Shown one piece after another: positions 18,723-27,546 of a stretch of DNA of 53,386 nucleotides. Source of the stretch: Psychromonas sp. SP041. GTDB lineage: Bacteria; Pseudomonadota; Gammaproteobacteria; Enterobacterales; Psychromonadaceae. Under the pieces are notes generated by a model, which saw nothing but the letters and a program-made list of their open reading frames with translations, was not told the origin of the DNA and did not search any database. The number at the start of each line of letters is the position of its first letter. The first letter of the stretch is position 1. The position numbers and the translations under genes were made by a program. The DNA lies in contig NZ_CBRF02000032.1 in NCBI RefSeq assembly GCF_000470315.2, positions 1 through 53,386 on the forward strand, in the 5' to 3' direction.

Positions 18723-19331
18723 CTAATTTAATATAAAAAATAATGTACCAATCGTCATTGCACCCATCGTATAATTAAACACTTTTTTACGCTTAATCGT
18801 CGTTAACTGTTGTGCAATACCGACACCAAGGTAAGCCCATAAACTGATCGCAATAAACCCGTTTAAAGCAAAACACAACATGATCCATAAACCTGACTCA
18901 AGGTATTGTTCGCCAGCTAACGTAAAAGTACTGATACTCCCGACACACATTGCCCACGCTTTAGGGTTTACAAACTGAAAGCAAGCGGCGGCGAATATAG
19001 ACATAGGTTTGGTTTTTGTTTGTACGTTATTGATTGAGCCGGGATCTGTCGATGCAGTGGTGATTTTCCAAGCGAGCCAAAACAAATAAAGACTACCTAA
19101 TACTTTTAATACATTATAAATATCAGGATAGCGTTCAAGTACCGCGCCTAACCCCAGTAAAACTGACGCCAATAAACTAGCAATACCCAATAAAATACCA
19201 AAGACATGCGGTAATGTTTTTTGATAACCAAACTGAGCACCCGATGCTAATAACATAATGTTATTGGGTCCCGGCGTCACTGACATAACAAAAGCGAATA
19301 AAGAGATAGCTAACAGCAATGAAATATCCAT
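18723..19331 (-). CDS. LysE/RhtB-family amino acid exporter
   Basis: A 202-residue inner-membrane protein with about six helices. The LysE signature SVTPGPNNIMLLASGAQFG is at residues 18-36, and the central GSLYLFWLAWK segment is typical. It is predicted to export an amino acid or related metabolite. It starts one base after the DUF1127 gene ends, so the two form an operon divergent from a MocR-type regulator that probably controls both. The specific substrate is not predictable. Confidence 0.92.
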   Translation of the reverse strand: MDISLLLAISLFAFVMSVTPGPNNIMLLASGAQFGYQKTLPHVFGILLGIASLLASVLLGLGAVLERYPDIYNVLKVLGSLYLFWLAWKITTASTDPGSINNVQTKTKPMSIFAAACFQFVNPKAWAMCVGSISTFTLAGEQYLESGLWIMLCFALNGFIAISLWAYLGVGIAQQLTTIKRKKVFNYTMGAMTIGTLFFILN

Positions 19332-19332
19332 A

Positions 19333-19593
19333 TTAAGCCCTCCTTAATAGCTGATTAAATAACGTATTTAGTGGCTGGCTTAAAATAGTCATCTTCAACT
19401 TAGCCTGAGTAGCCATTATTAATAGTGCTAACGTTTTACTCAAAACGAATGTCACTGAGTTTTTACTTAATTCTTGTTTAATTTCTTCAGGCGTTTTTCC
19501 AATATCGTCAATCAAATAGGAAGGTAAATCGCTTAATTGCTGTCGAGTTTGGTATTGCCTTATTAATCTACTTATCGTGTTTTTAGCCTTCAT
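19333..19593 (-). CDS. DUF1127 domain protein
   Basis: An 86-residue protein. The DUF1127 core is the segment QYQTRQQLSDLPSYLIDDIGKTPEEI, near residues 12-40. It is followed by about 45 less conserved residues with a hydrophobic, basic stretch. The start is set at the ATG at 19593, preceded by AAGGGA at good spacing; an ATG three codons upstream lies too close to that site. DUF1127 proteins are small, arginine-rich, often RNA- or stress-linked proteins. This one is translationally coupled to the LysE exporter and divergent from MocR, a gene association I recall from other gammaproteobacteria. Confidence 0.82.
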   Translation of the reverse strand: MKAKNTISRLIRQYQTRQQLSDLPSYLIDDIGKTPEEIKQELSKNSVTFVLSKTLALLIMATQAKLKMTILSQPLNTLFNQLLRRA

Positions 19594-19687
19594 AACAATC
19601 ATCCCTTTTATTAAATAATTATTTAATTTACTTAGTTGATGCTTGAACTAAGTAACTAGAAACCATTGTAGATAAGCTTGATTTTCA

Positions 19688-19809
19688 ATACAGACTCAAT
19701 TTTATTTAGTTTTTAGATACAGAAAAGTAAAATTACCCCCTGTATGTTTATTTTATGACCTATCTGTATGGTTAAAATAAATAAAACACCTGTAATATAA
19801 ATCTGTATT
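19688..19809. promoter_or_regulatory. Cluster of six CTGTAT/ATACAG half-sites, candidate MocR operator region
   Basis: ATACAG occurs at 19688 and 19717, CTGTATG at 19740 and 19764, CTGTAAT at 19790 and CTGTATT at 19803. The two exact CTGTATG copies are 24 bp apart. All lie between the divergent DUF1127-LysE and MocR genes. MocR proteins such as GabR and PdxR are known to bind spaced direct repeats; assigning these sites to this regulator is inference. A short palindrome CTCGAAGGCTTCGAG at 19858-19872 lies in the MocR leader. Confidence 0.55.
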
Positions 19810-19900
19810 AAAAATGGAATAACCTAAATATTTTTTAAAAGGTACGTGCAAAAGAAACTCGAAGGCTTCGAGGGGATAGTGCTAAAAGGGAGATCGGAAA

Positions 19901-21316
19901 ATGAAGCTATACGATAAAGTAGCAAATAGTTTACGTGAAAATATACACAGCGGTTTCTTTGTAGAAAGGGATAAATTACCGTCGATTCGTCAATTAGTAG
20001 CTGAACATAACGTTAGTATCTCAACCGTCCAACAAGCTTACCACCAACTTGAAATGGAAGGTTTAATAGAAGCACGGCCTAAATCCGGTTATTTTGTTGC
20101 ACATAAAACCACAACACCGACCTTGCCTATCACCTCTCGTCCAGCCCAGCGTCCAATTGATGTATCACAGTGGCAAGATGTATTAGAAGTGTTACTGGCG
20201 AAGGAGAACGTATCGACTACCCAATTACAGCATGCAATGCCGAATATGAGTGTGCCGAGTTTAAACCCATTATTAAAAAAGATGTCATCATTAATGCGCC
20301 ATCAAGTAGCGCTCAGCCTCCCCTATGGCAATATTAAAGGCACATTACAACTGCGCGAACAAATTGCTAAATTAGCGACTAGTTCCGGTTGTGTATTGCA
20401 TCCAGACGATCTCGTTATTACCTCGGGTTGCCAAGAAGGTTTATCTGTCTGCTTACGTTCCGTTACAGAGCCTGGCGACATAGTGGCCATTGAATCACCA
20501 AGTTTTTATGGTTCGATGCAAGCAATTAAAACGGCTAACTTAAAAGCCATTGAAATCCCAACCAATGCAGAAAATGGCTTAAGCTTAGCAGCATTAGAAC
20601 TAGCACTAGAACAATGGCCGATTAAAGCTATTTTAGTCACCCCAACAGCCAACAACCCAATGGGATATAGCATGCCTGAAGCTGATAAAAAACGGCTTTA
20701 TCAGCTAGCTCAAAGTTATGACATCAGTATTATTGAAGATGACATTTATGGCGACATTAGTTACCAATCACCGCGACCTAAGACAATAAAGTCCTTTGAT
20801 GAAGACGGTCGTGTTTTATTATGCAGCTCATTTTCAAAAACCGTCGCACCAGGAATACGCGTTGGTTGGATTGCGCCTGGCCGCTACCGCGATAAAGTAA
20901 CCCATGTTAAATACGTCAGTAGTTCAATGTGCCCAACATTACCACAACTCGCCATCGCAGATTTTATCGAAACAGGGGCTTATAACCGCCATACACGTAA
21001 AGTACGTTTACTTTACAAACAAGGCCGAGACCACCTTATAAAATGCATTAAACAATATTTCCCACAAGATACACGTATCAGTTTTCCACAAGGTGGTTAT
21101 GTTTTATGGGTGGAACTCAACAAGAAGTTTGATGCTGTAAAACTAGCAGCCCAATGCAAAAAGGGTGATGTCAGTATTGCACCTGGCACCCTCTTTTCTG
21201 CTACCGGGAAATATCGACATTGTATGCGCTTAAACTTTAGTGAAAAAACAGAAATAGAGCGTGAGCAAGCTATTGGTAAATTAGGATTTTATATCGAGCA
21301 GCAAATCGAAAAATAA
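19901..21316 (+). CDS. MocR-type (GntR HTH plus aminotransferase-like) transcriptional regulator
   Basis: A 471-residue fusion. The N-terminal GntR winged helix (about 1-70: KLPSIRQLVAEHNVSISTVQQAYHQLE) is joined by a linker to a class I aminotransferase-like PLP domain (about 110-465). The PLP region includes the TPTANNPMGYSM segment, EDDIYGD and the lysine motif SSFSKTVAPGIRVGWI. MocR proteins sense PLP or amino compounds and regulate transport or metabolism genes. It is divergent from DUF1127-LysE, its likely target. AGGGAGATCGG precedes the ATG. Confidence 0.92.
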   Translation: MKLYDKVANSLRENIHSGFFVERDKLPSIRQLVAEHNVSISTVQQAYHQLEMEGLIEARPKSGYFVAHKTTTPTLPITSRPAQRPIDVSQWQDVLEVLLAKENVSTTQLQHAMPNMSVPSLNPLLKKMSSLMRHQVALSLPYGNIKGTLQLREQIAKLATSSGCVLHPDDLVITSGCQEGLSVCLRSVTEPGDIVAIESPSFYGSMQAIKTANLKAIEIPTNAENGLSLAALELALEQWPIKAILVTPTANNPMGYSMPEADKKRLYQLAQSYDISIIEDDIYGDISYQSPRPKTIKSFDEDGRVLLCSSFSKTVAPGIRVGWIAPGRYRDKVTHVKYVSSSMCPTLPQLAIADFIETGAYNRHTRKVRLLYKQGRDHLIKCIKQYFPQDTRISFPQGGYVLWVELNKKFDAVKLAAQCKKGDVSIAPGTLFSATGKYRHCMRLNFSEKTEIEREQAIGKLGFYIEQQIEK

Positions 21317-21648
21317 CCAATAAACTTAATGGGTGTTTTACTGATATTCCGCTATTATGCATGACCAAAAATAACAGAGTATTTTGTTGATCATTAAACG
21401 ACTTTTTTAAGGCTATTTAAAAATGATTAGATTCAAATAATAAGGCTATCACTTAAATAAAACATCATGCTTATTTTAAATTTGATGGTACCTATTTTAA
21501 AAAAAAGCTGAAACCGAGTCCTAAACATGGTTCCCAAAATAAGCCATAAAATAGCTAAAAACGTATGTCGAAAAACAGATAAAAGAAAATGTAAACTGAG
21601 TAGCTAGAAGCATTCAATTTAAAATGAGAACAAGGGTAGCAACGGTAA
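21317..21648. other. AT-rich intergenic region
   Basis: A 332-bp gap between the MocR and PhyH genes. It presumably contains the PhyH promoter. I see no gene, strong hairpin or repeat in it. Confidence 0.5.
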
Positions 21649-22428
21649 ATGGTTAGTAATTTAAATCACTTAAAAAACGAATATGATCAACAAGGTTACT
21701 TTGTTATTCAAAACTACTTTACTGAAACTGAAATGTCAGCATTAAGAGAAACAGTACAGACCTTCCATGAAACATGGAAAGCTGACAATGAAACCTTCTT
21801 CCAAAAAGAAGCGTTTAACTCTTCCTTAATAACCGGCACTCAGTATTTACAAAGCCAAGATCGTTTAAAATTATTTAACTTCATCAGCTCAATCAAAATG
21901 ATGGATATAATTAGTACAGTAATTACAAACGATCCAGCTTTCATGAATACTCAATTATTTTTCAACCCGCAACGCCCACAACAAGAAAACTTCTGGCATC
22001 GTGACTGCCAATACGACCATCATATTGAAGGCCAGAAAAAAGCCATTCAAGAAACCCAAGTTGTGCACTTTCGTGTTCCATTATTCAATGAACCCGGTAT
22101 GGAGTTAGTTCCCGGCTCTCACAAACGTTGGGACACTCAGGAAGAATTAGATGTTCGTCTGGCAAGAAAACGTAAATTTAGCAGTGACGAGCTATCAACA
22201 GGGAAAAAAATACCATTAAAAGCAGGTGATTTATTAGTATTTTCCGCAGATATGATTCACCGAGGTTTATACGGCTTAGATCGTTTAGCGTTCGATACAT
22301 TAATTTTTGATTCAGAAGGTGACTTTGTCGACTATGTGGATGATGATTGTTTGCCCGATGACACAATGTTAACGAAAATAACGGATCCTAAAATATTTAA
22401 GAATACGTTATATTTAAAATCAAAATAA
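21649..22428 (+). CDS. Phytanoyl-CoA dioxygenase (PhyH) family protein
   Basis: A 259-residue Fe(II)/2-oxoglutarate-dependent oxygenase. Iron ligands are visible as His117 and Asp119 (FWHRDCQYD) and His204 (DMIHRGLYG), with Arg212 a candidate for binding 2-oxoglutarate. The double-stranded beta-helix core also shows PGSHKRW near 155. The substrate is unknown; bacterial PhyH proteins hydroxylate a wide range of small molecules. It is monocistronic and followed by a terminator shared with the convergent lipoprotein gene. A decayed copy of its 3' third lies at 25205-25477, so the gene was once duplicated nearby. Confidence 0.88.
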   Translation: MVSNLNHLKNEYDQQGYFVIQNYFTETEMSALRETVQTFHETWKADNETFFQKEAFNSSLITGTQYLQSQDRLKLFNFISSIKMMDIISTVITNDPAFMNTQLFFNPQRPQQENFWHRDCQYDHHIEGQKKAIQETQVVHFRVPLFNEPGMELVPGSHKRWDTQEELDVRLARKRKFSSDELSTGKKIPLKAGDLLVFSADMIHRGLYGLDRLAFDTLIFDSEGDFVDYVDDDCLPDDTMLTKITDPKIFKNTLYLKSK

Positions 22429-22430
22429 AT

Positions 22431-22466
22431 ACTCCCTAATAATTGATTGTCTAATTATTAGGGAGT
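22431..22466. terminator. Bidirectional terminator between PhyH and lipoprotein genes
   Basis: A 14-bp perfect stem, ACTCCCTAATAATT (22431-22444) with AATTATTAGGGAGT (22453-22466), lies in the 81-bp gap between two convergent genes. Confidence 0.8.
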
Positions 22467-22509
22467 TATTTAAAATAATGGCTTTCTATATATAATCAAT
22501 AAATTTACA

Positions 22510-24879
22510 TTAATAACATTGGTTAGGATCATCGGCACAAGTATCAGGTAAATAATATGCACATATAGGGTTTTCCATATCCCCAACACAATCTACTGGT
22601 TGATCGGTTATATTCAATAGAGTAGTGCTACTACCGGATGGGTTTGTAGCGATAACAGAATATGCACCAGGAGCCCCTTCAATATAATTAACGTCTCCAT
22701 TATTATTAATAGATATATTTGCATTCATAGGTGTAATACTCCAAGAATAAGCTAATCCGCCGGTATTGTAACTCCTTAGTAATATAGGCTCTGTGGTATA
22801 TCCAGATGAATATGAGCTATCATAAAAGTAGTCATAATCTATAGAAGTAGGAAGTATAGGAACGGCCAACATGGAAAGATTAACAACTAAAATATTACTT
22901 GCCCCGGAAGTATTATAAGCAATCACACTATATGAAGCAGAGAGACCATCATAACCAATAATAGACAATGTCCCTGTGCTAGAAAGTGAAACATTTGCAG
23001 GTACTGAACTCCCATCCAACATAGTTATTGACCATGATGTAGGGGCTGGAGTGGTACTACTTTCTTGAATAGTAGACAATAAGCTTCTAGTAATATCAAC
23101 GCCTATTACACCATTATCAATGTTATAAGACGCATCTAATGTAGGAGCTGGAGGACTAATAAATTCAAGAGTTAAAGTAACCGAGCTGTTATTACCCTCA
23201 CTATCAGTTGCTTCTATCGTAACAGTGTAACTTCCAACGACACTGGGTATGCCTTGGATTTGAGCATTAACTCCTGTCGTTTGAACCAAAGATAATCCTG
23301 TAGGTAAAACACCTGAAGTAATAACATAACTAACAGCTGTTTCTAAGGTAAAAGGAAAGATAGTAATTGGCGTAATCGGAAACATTAATGTATATGGTGA
23401 GCTAATATAGCTATTTGATATTGCCAACGGCTCATTGCTATTCGTAAGAGAAAATGTCAGATCATATACTCCACCGGGAACAACTGGTGAGATACATTGT
23501 TCAGGTGTACTTGCATACGATGCATCAATATAATAATCAACCCACAAACATGTTTCACCACTACTTCCTATATACATTGGAGGTGTTGTTTGGCCAATTA
23601 ATATATTTGTATTAACCAAGCTAGGACGCCAACCTATATCCGCGTCAGTCTGCGCATTTAACTGAGCCATGCCTTCCACAGATGAAGTATCAGCATATAC
23701 AGTTACTGTGACTTTACCGGGATTCGTCGTAACATCACAGTTCCACCAAGTAAAATGTGAGACGGTCGCTAATAATGCTAACCCTGTAGGTGATGAAGTA
23801 TTTACGACAACAGTACCATTTCCCTCTTGTGTCCAAATCCCTGTCAATTCATTCAATGACCAAAGAGCAATAACATCACCAACTTCAATAGCAACTCCTG
23901 TCTCAGGATATGTTGCGATATAAATTGGAATTTCAATATCCGCAGTCATACCATCCATTAATTGGATCTCATTTCCATCATCATCAGTAAAAATATACTC
24001 TACGGTACCTAGACTTGCTATTGGTGATTCTTCACCTGTTTCTTCCGAAATTCCAGAGAATTCACCAGGAAATGATTTGAGGATTGCGCTATTTGAAACA
24101 TCTACTGGCGTCATATTGACTGTAATATTACCCGTTACTAAGTCGCCCTCTGTATCAATAAAACTACCAGCACTAACTGTAACTGATGCACCATTGCTAC
24201 CTCTTAACATACCACCTAAATCTATATCTAATATTTGATCAACTCCACGAGTAATCATATTAATATCGAGAGGTAATGTACTTAAAGTAAGCGACGGAAG
24301 TTTTACACGGGTGACTTGATTCGCATACCCTTCAGACGAACTTTTTAATATTAACTTTTGTTCTGTAGCAGCAACCAGAAAAAATTCTCCGTTTGCATCT
24401 GACTGAAGTGTATCTATTAAAGTCTCATTTAAATCAAAGACTTCAATCGTCACATTAGGGACTGTATTACCATCAGCAGAAGTTAATCGGCCAGAAAAGT
24501 TAGAGGTTGCTAAAACATCTAAACTAACTGTTGCAACGTTTGAATCAACCGTTCCATCATTTGCAACGTAAGTAAAAGTGTCGAGACCAATGTAAGAAGT
24601 GTTCGGTACATAATTAACATTTGAACCAACTAAAGTAGCAGTGCCATGAAGAGGTAAAGAAACTAAAATAAAAGTTAATTCATCGCTATCCACATCATCC
24701 GCAATCAATGGTATGGAATAGGCAGCCGTATTATATAATAAAGAGTTACTTATCGAAGTAGATATTGGTGCAGTATTCGTTGAAAGATCCTCAGGTGAGT
24801 CATTATCATTCCCCCCACATGCCGCTAGTAGAGATATCATTATTGATATCAGTAAGCTGTTAAATAGATTTTTATTCAT
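22510..24879 (-). CDS. Large secreted lipoprotein with Ig-like/cadherin-like domains
   Basis: A 789-residue protein with a lipoprotein signal peptide: hydrophobic segment ISIMISLLAAC with lipobox LAAC and the lipid-bearing Cys near residue 21, then an acidic, low-complexity linker (GGNDNDSPEDLS). Next come a cadherin-like/VCBS-type tandem domain (about 40-125: DDVDSDELTF then YVANDG), a carboxypeptidase-regulatory-like fold (about 130-190: GRLTSADGNTVPNVTIEVFD), a long middle region and a putative-Ig (He_PIG-like) domain near 505-560 (GVLPTGLSL then GIPSVVGSYTVTIEATD). Ser/Thr-rich Ig-like repeats and a Cys-rich tail ending CADDPNQCY follow. It is probably surface- or periplasm-exposed, with an adhesion or scaffold role. 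The ATG at 24879 has AAGGGAAG upstream; an in-frame ATG eight codons earlier is rejected. Confidence 0.8.
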   Translation of the reverse strand: MNKNLFNSLLISIMISLLAACGGNDNDSPEDLSTNTAPISTSISNSLLYNTAAYSIPLIADDVDSDELTFILVSLPLHGTATLVGSNVNYVPNTSYIGLDTFTYVANDGTVDSNVATVSLDVLATSNFSGRLTSADGNTVPNVTIEVFDLNETLIDTLQSDANGEFFLVAATEQKLILKSSSEGYANQVTRVKLPSLTLSTLPLDINMITRGVDQILDIDLGGMLRGSNGASVTVSAGSFIDTEGDLVTGNITVNMTPVDVSNSAILKSFPGEFSGISEETGEESPIASLGTVEYIFTDDDGNEIQLMDGMTADIEIPIYIATYPETGVAIEVGDVIALWSLNELTGIWTQEGNGTVVVNTSSPTGLALLATVSHFTWWNCDVTTNPGKVTVTVYADTSSVEGMAQLNAQTDADIGWRPSLVNTNILIGQTTPPMYIGSSGETCLWVDYYIDASYASTPEQCISPVVPGGVYDLTFSLTNSNEPLAISNSYISSPYTLMFPITPITIFPFTLETAVSYVITSGVLPTGLSLVQTTGVNAQIQGIPSVVGSYTVTIEATDSEGNNSSVTLTLEFISPPAPTLDASYNIDNGVIGVDITRSLLSTIQESSTTPAPTSWSITMLDGSSVPANVSLSSTGTLSIIGYDGLSASYSVIAYNTSGASNILVVNLSMLAVPILPTSIDYDYFYDSSYSSGYTTEPILLRSYNTGGLAYSWSITPMNANISINNNGDVNYIEGAPGAYSVIATNPSGSSTTLLNITDQPVDCVGDMENPICAYYLPDTCADDPNQCY

Positions 24880-24983
24880 AGTTACTTCCCTTTTATATGA
24901 CAAAAATTAATTACAATCAACATAAACAATAGCACAATAAATAGACAAAAAAAGATCAACAATTAAACACTGAAGTTATATTT

Positions 24984-25145
24984 ATACCGATTACATTAAA
25001 TAAGTGATCTAAATTTTGCGCAGGAAAAATGACTTAGTTTAAGACGTAAATTGAGCTAAATGGTTGTTCCCTTTACGAAATTTACAACGAACAAATAAGT
25101 TATTTTAACCAGTAAAATAGGTTAGTTAATTAGTGTAATTGGTAT
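24984..25145 (+). repeat. ATACC-type miniature element, B subtype
   Basis: A 162-bp element from ATACCGATTACATTAAATAA to AATTGGTAT, about 95% similar by eye to 34731-34892. The terminal inverted repeats read ATACC(A/G)ATTACA(T/C)TAA. Confidence 0.85.
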
Positions 25146-25204
25146 TAATCGTTATAAGATTGAATAAAAGGAAATAAAATCGATTATAAAACTGTAAGAG
25201 CTTG

Positions 25205-25477
25205 TCTTTGTTCATACAAACGTTGGGGTACACAAAAGAGTTAGGTGTTCGTTTGGCCATAAAAAATCAGTGATGACAAATTATCGACAAGTAAAAATAT
25301 TCCATTAAAAGCAGGCAATTTATTAATATCCTCAGCCGAGATGATTCAACAGGTGACTTTGTCTATTATATAGATGATGACTGTTTACCAAATAAAGTGA
25401 TGTTAAAACAGATAACCAATCCAATCATATTCAAAAATACACTTTATTTAAAACTGAAGTCACTTAGTGAGTGTTAA
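25205..25477 (+). pseudogene. Decayed partial copy of the PhyH dioxygenase gene
   Basis: The sequence aligns by eye with codons about 155-259 of the intact gene at 21649-22428, from the TCACAAACGTTGG region through to the stop. In the intact gene GATTCA occurs at 22254 and 22309. The pseudogene has a single GATTCA at 25343 and lacks the 55 bases between, which shifts the frame and removes the distal iron-ligand region. Downstream, the reading resumes in another frame (DFVYYIDDDCLP, then TLYLKLKS) up to TAA at 25477. The 5' two thirds are absent. It is not expected to make a functional protein. Confidence 0.85.
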
Positions 25478-25495
25478 TTTTTATATTTTGACTTC

Positions 25496-25646
25496 GGGGC
25501 TCATACTTTAGCTTGAAGAGTTTTGTGTTAAGTCTTTTAGACTTGCACTCAATCCCCAGTTTAAACAAACTGAAAATATTAACTTTTCGCCTAAAAACAC
25601 AAAATACACATACACACAAAAAACTGCAGGCTAAAGCCAGCGCCCC
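25496..25646. repeat. GGGGC-type palindromic element, 151 bp
   Basis: The left end GGGGCTCATACTTTAGCTTG is an imperfect reverse complement of the right end CTGCAGGCTAAAGCCAGCGC, with a TTTTGTGTTAA/ACACAAAA extension on each side. The right arm recurs at about 25896, 26180, 31921 and 32117. It is non-coding and resembles a MITE or large REP element. Confidence 0.75.
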
Positions 25647-26211
25647 AAAATCTTAAACACTATTACACAGCTAACTTTCTTAACTTACCAGCCACTTTCG
25701 AACTTATCCATTTCAGCGTTAATTGCTTTTATGTTTTGACCTCGAAGTGCATGACTAATTAGGCGAAGCCTAGTGTTATGAGCGGAAGAGCTCTGCGAGT
25801 CCTGTTTTCAGCTTGCAGGTTTTCTGTGTTAGTTCTTTTTTAGTTTAACCTTTGACTCAATCTAACTTTTTCACCTCAAAACATAAAAATACAAATACAC
25901 AAAAAAACTGCAGGCTAAAGCTAGCGCCCCAAAATCTTAAACACTATTACACAGCTAACTTTCTTAACTTACCAGCCACTTTCGAACTTATCCATTTCAG
26001 CGTTAATTGCTTTTATGTTTTGACCTCAAAGTGCATGACTAATTAGGCAAAGCCCAGTGTTATGAGCGGAAGAGCTCTGCGAGTCCTGTTTTCAGCTTGC
26101 AGGTTTTCTGTGTTAGTTCTTTTTTAGTTTAACCTTTGACTCAATCTAACTTTTTCACCTCAAAACATAAAAAGACAAATACACAAAAAAACTGCAGGCT
26201 AAAGCCAGCGA
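25599..26211. repeat. 284-bp tandem repeat, two units plus a third start
   Basis: The landmark AAACTGCAGGCTAAAG begins at 25621, 25905 and 26189, exactly 284 bp apart each time. The two full units are nearly identical, so the duplication is recent. Each unit contains an arm P (ACTGCAGGCTAAAGCCAGCG) and an inverted arm Q (TTTTCAGCTTGCAGGTTTTC, at about 25805 and 26089), plus GTGTTATGAGCGGAAGAGCT just before Q. No gene is supported inside it. Confidence 0.9.
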
Positions 26212-26301
26212 CCCAAATACTGACACTCATTAATTATGTTCTTCGTAGTATAAAACCACACAGAGCGACGCAGACTCACCTTTCCTAAACCTTAAAGAGC
26301 C

Positions 26302-27030
26302 TTACAGCCATCTACGTACTTTTGTTGAATATATATTATATTGTTCTGGAAACTGCTGTAGCAAGTGCGTTTCTTCAGACAGAATTTGTCGATACAACAC
26401 CACTACTCCGATGATCAAACAAAGTAATGAGAATAAAGAAGGTAGTGCAAGAAAGAAAGCAAACTGAGAGAGTGCGATACTCAAAAACATGGGATTACGT
26501 GAAAACTTATAAAAGCCATCAGTAATAAGTTTTTTAGGACCAGATGGGTCGATACCTGAACGCCATTGTTTACCCATTTTAAAATGAATAATAACAGTTA
26601 TCATGAACCCTAGTGTGAGCAATATATTACCTAAAAGTACGATATAGAAAGACTCTGAAAGCAATAACATACCTAAATAATTATCAACGCTAGGAAAAAA
26701 TAATCTAGCTAAACATATCATCCAGATAGTGGCTCTAAACACACGAAATGTCATGTGATTCCACCATGTAGAACAAAAACGCTCTCCGGTAAATATTAAC
26801 TCTTTTTGATTTTCACGTAGACGGTTATGTTGAGTGCCATGTTGAGTGTTAAGTTGACTGTCATGTCGAGTACTAAGTTGAATACCAGCCTGATTGCTAG
26901 ACGGCCTATTGTTCTGGTGCTTATTAACAAGAACTTTAACGGTGTAAAAAACAGCCACAAAGGTATAAAAAGCCGCTAAGTAAAAGCGTGTAAATTCTGT
27001 TATATCTAATTGGCTATCGTAAAATGTCAT
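26302..27030 (-). CDS. Isoprenylcysteine/phospholipid methyltransferase-like membrane protein
   Basis: A 242-residue integral membrane protein with about five helices. The C-terminal half carries the ICMT/PEMT-type pattern: HFKMGKQWRSGIDPSGPKKLITDGFYKFSRNPMF in outline (about 160-195), then helices and a terminal EETHLLQQFPEQYNIY segment, where the glutamate and tyrosine are typical of the S-adenosylmethionine-binding end. Residues 45-75 form a hydrophilic, Gln/His-rich low-complexity loop with repeated T-(R/Q)-H-(D/G) units. The methyl acceptor is unknown. It is transcribed alone. Confidence 0.75.
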   Translation of the reverse strand: MTFYDSQLDITEFTRFYLAAFYTFVAVFYTVKVLVNKHQNNRPSSNQAGIQLSTRHDSQLNTQHGTQHNRLRENQKELIFTGERFCSTWWNHMTFRVFRATIWMICLARLFFPSVDNYLGMLLLSESFYIVLLGNILLTLGFMITVIIHFKMGKQWRSGIDPSGPKKLITDGFYKFSRNPMFLSIALSQFAFFLALPSLFSLLCLIIGVVVLYRQILSEETHLLQQFPEQYNIYSTKVRRWL

Positions 27031-27546
27031 ATTGCCCTATTAACCACGCTTATTCATTTAAACCTGTTTTGAATATTTACCTCTTTATTTTAAAGTGGCA
27101 ATAAAACCCTACATGAAAAGCAGTATTTTAATCAAACAGTTGTATGATTTTGATTATAGTATAAAGACGATGATAATCCGAATCGACTAGGCAGTTTTTA
27201 TGGAGTTTCTATAATGATTTTATGATATTTAAGCAGCCTTTTCAGAGAGAGCAGATCAATGTTAATAAACAATCCTCTTACCATGACTCTAATATAGTTA
27301 AAAGTTGTCCAAGAAAGTGAATACACTAGAGCAACAATATATCCCCGTGACTATTCAAGGTGTTTACATCACCGCTTTCCCTCTGGGAGAGTGAGATTGA
27401 AAACCAACTCAGCGTTGCAACCTTCGATAACGACTCCCCATTGCCGTCATGTTACGCCTTGATTTGCAGTCCAAGCTAACGGCTGAACAAAGCACCTTGA
27501 ACGGTAACGGGATAGACTCTCTTAAAATGATAAAGGTAGGAAACAA
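27031..27546. other. Intergenic region with one ATATACCCG-type element
   Basis: A 516-bp gap. Positions 27031-27338 are AT-rich and presumably hold the promoter of the methyltransferase gene; 27339-27514 is a miniature element. No gene is supported. Confidence 0.6.
27339..27514 (+). repeat. ATATACCCG-type miniature element, internally deleted copy
   Basis: 176 bp. The left end ATATCCCCGTGACTATTCAAG and the right end CACCTTGAACGGTAACGGGAT are inverted repeats and match the ends of 34946-35201. It lacks about 80 bp of that element's left-centre. Confidence 0.78.

Noticed and set aside
25496..26211. Possible CRISPR array
   Set aside because: The repeat period is 284 bp and the intervening sequence is itself duplicated, so there are no unique spacers, and no cas genes are near.
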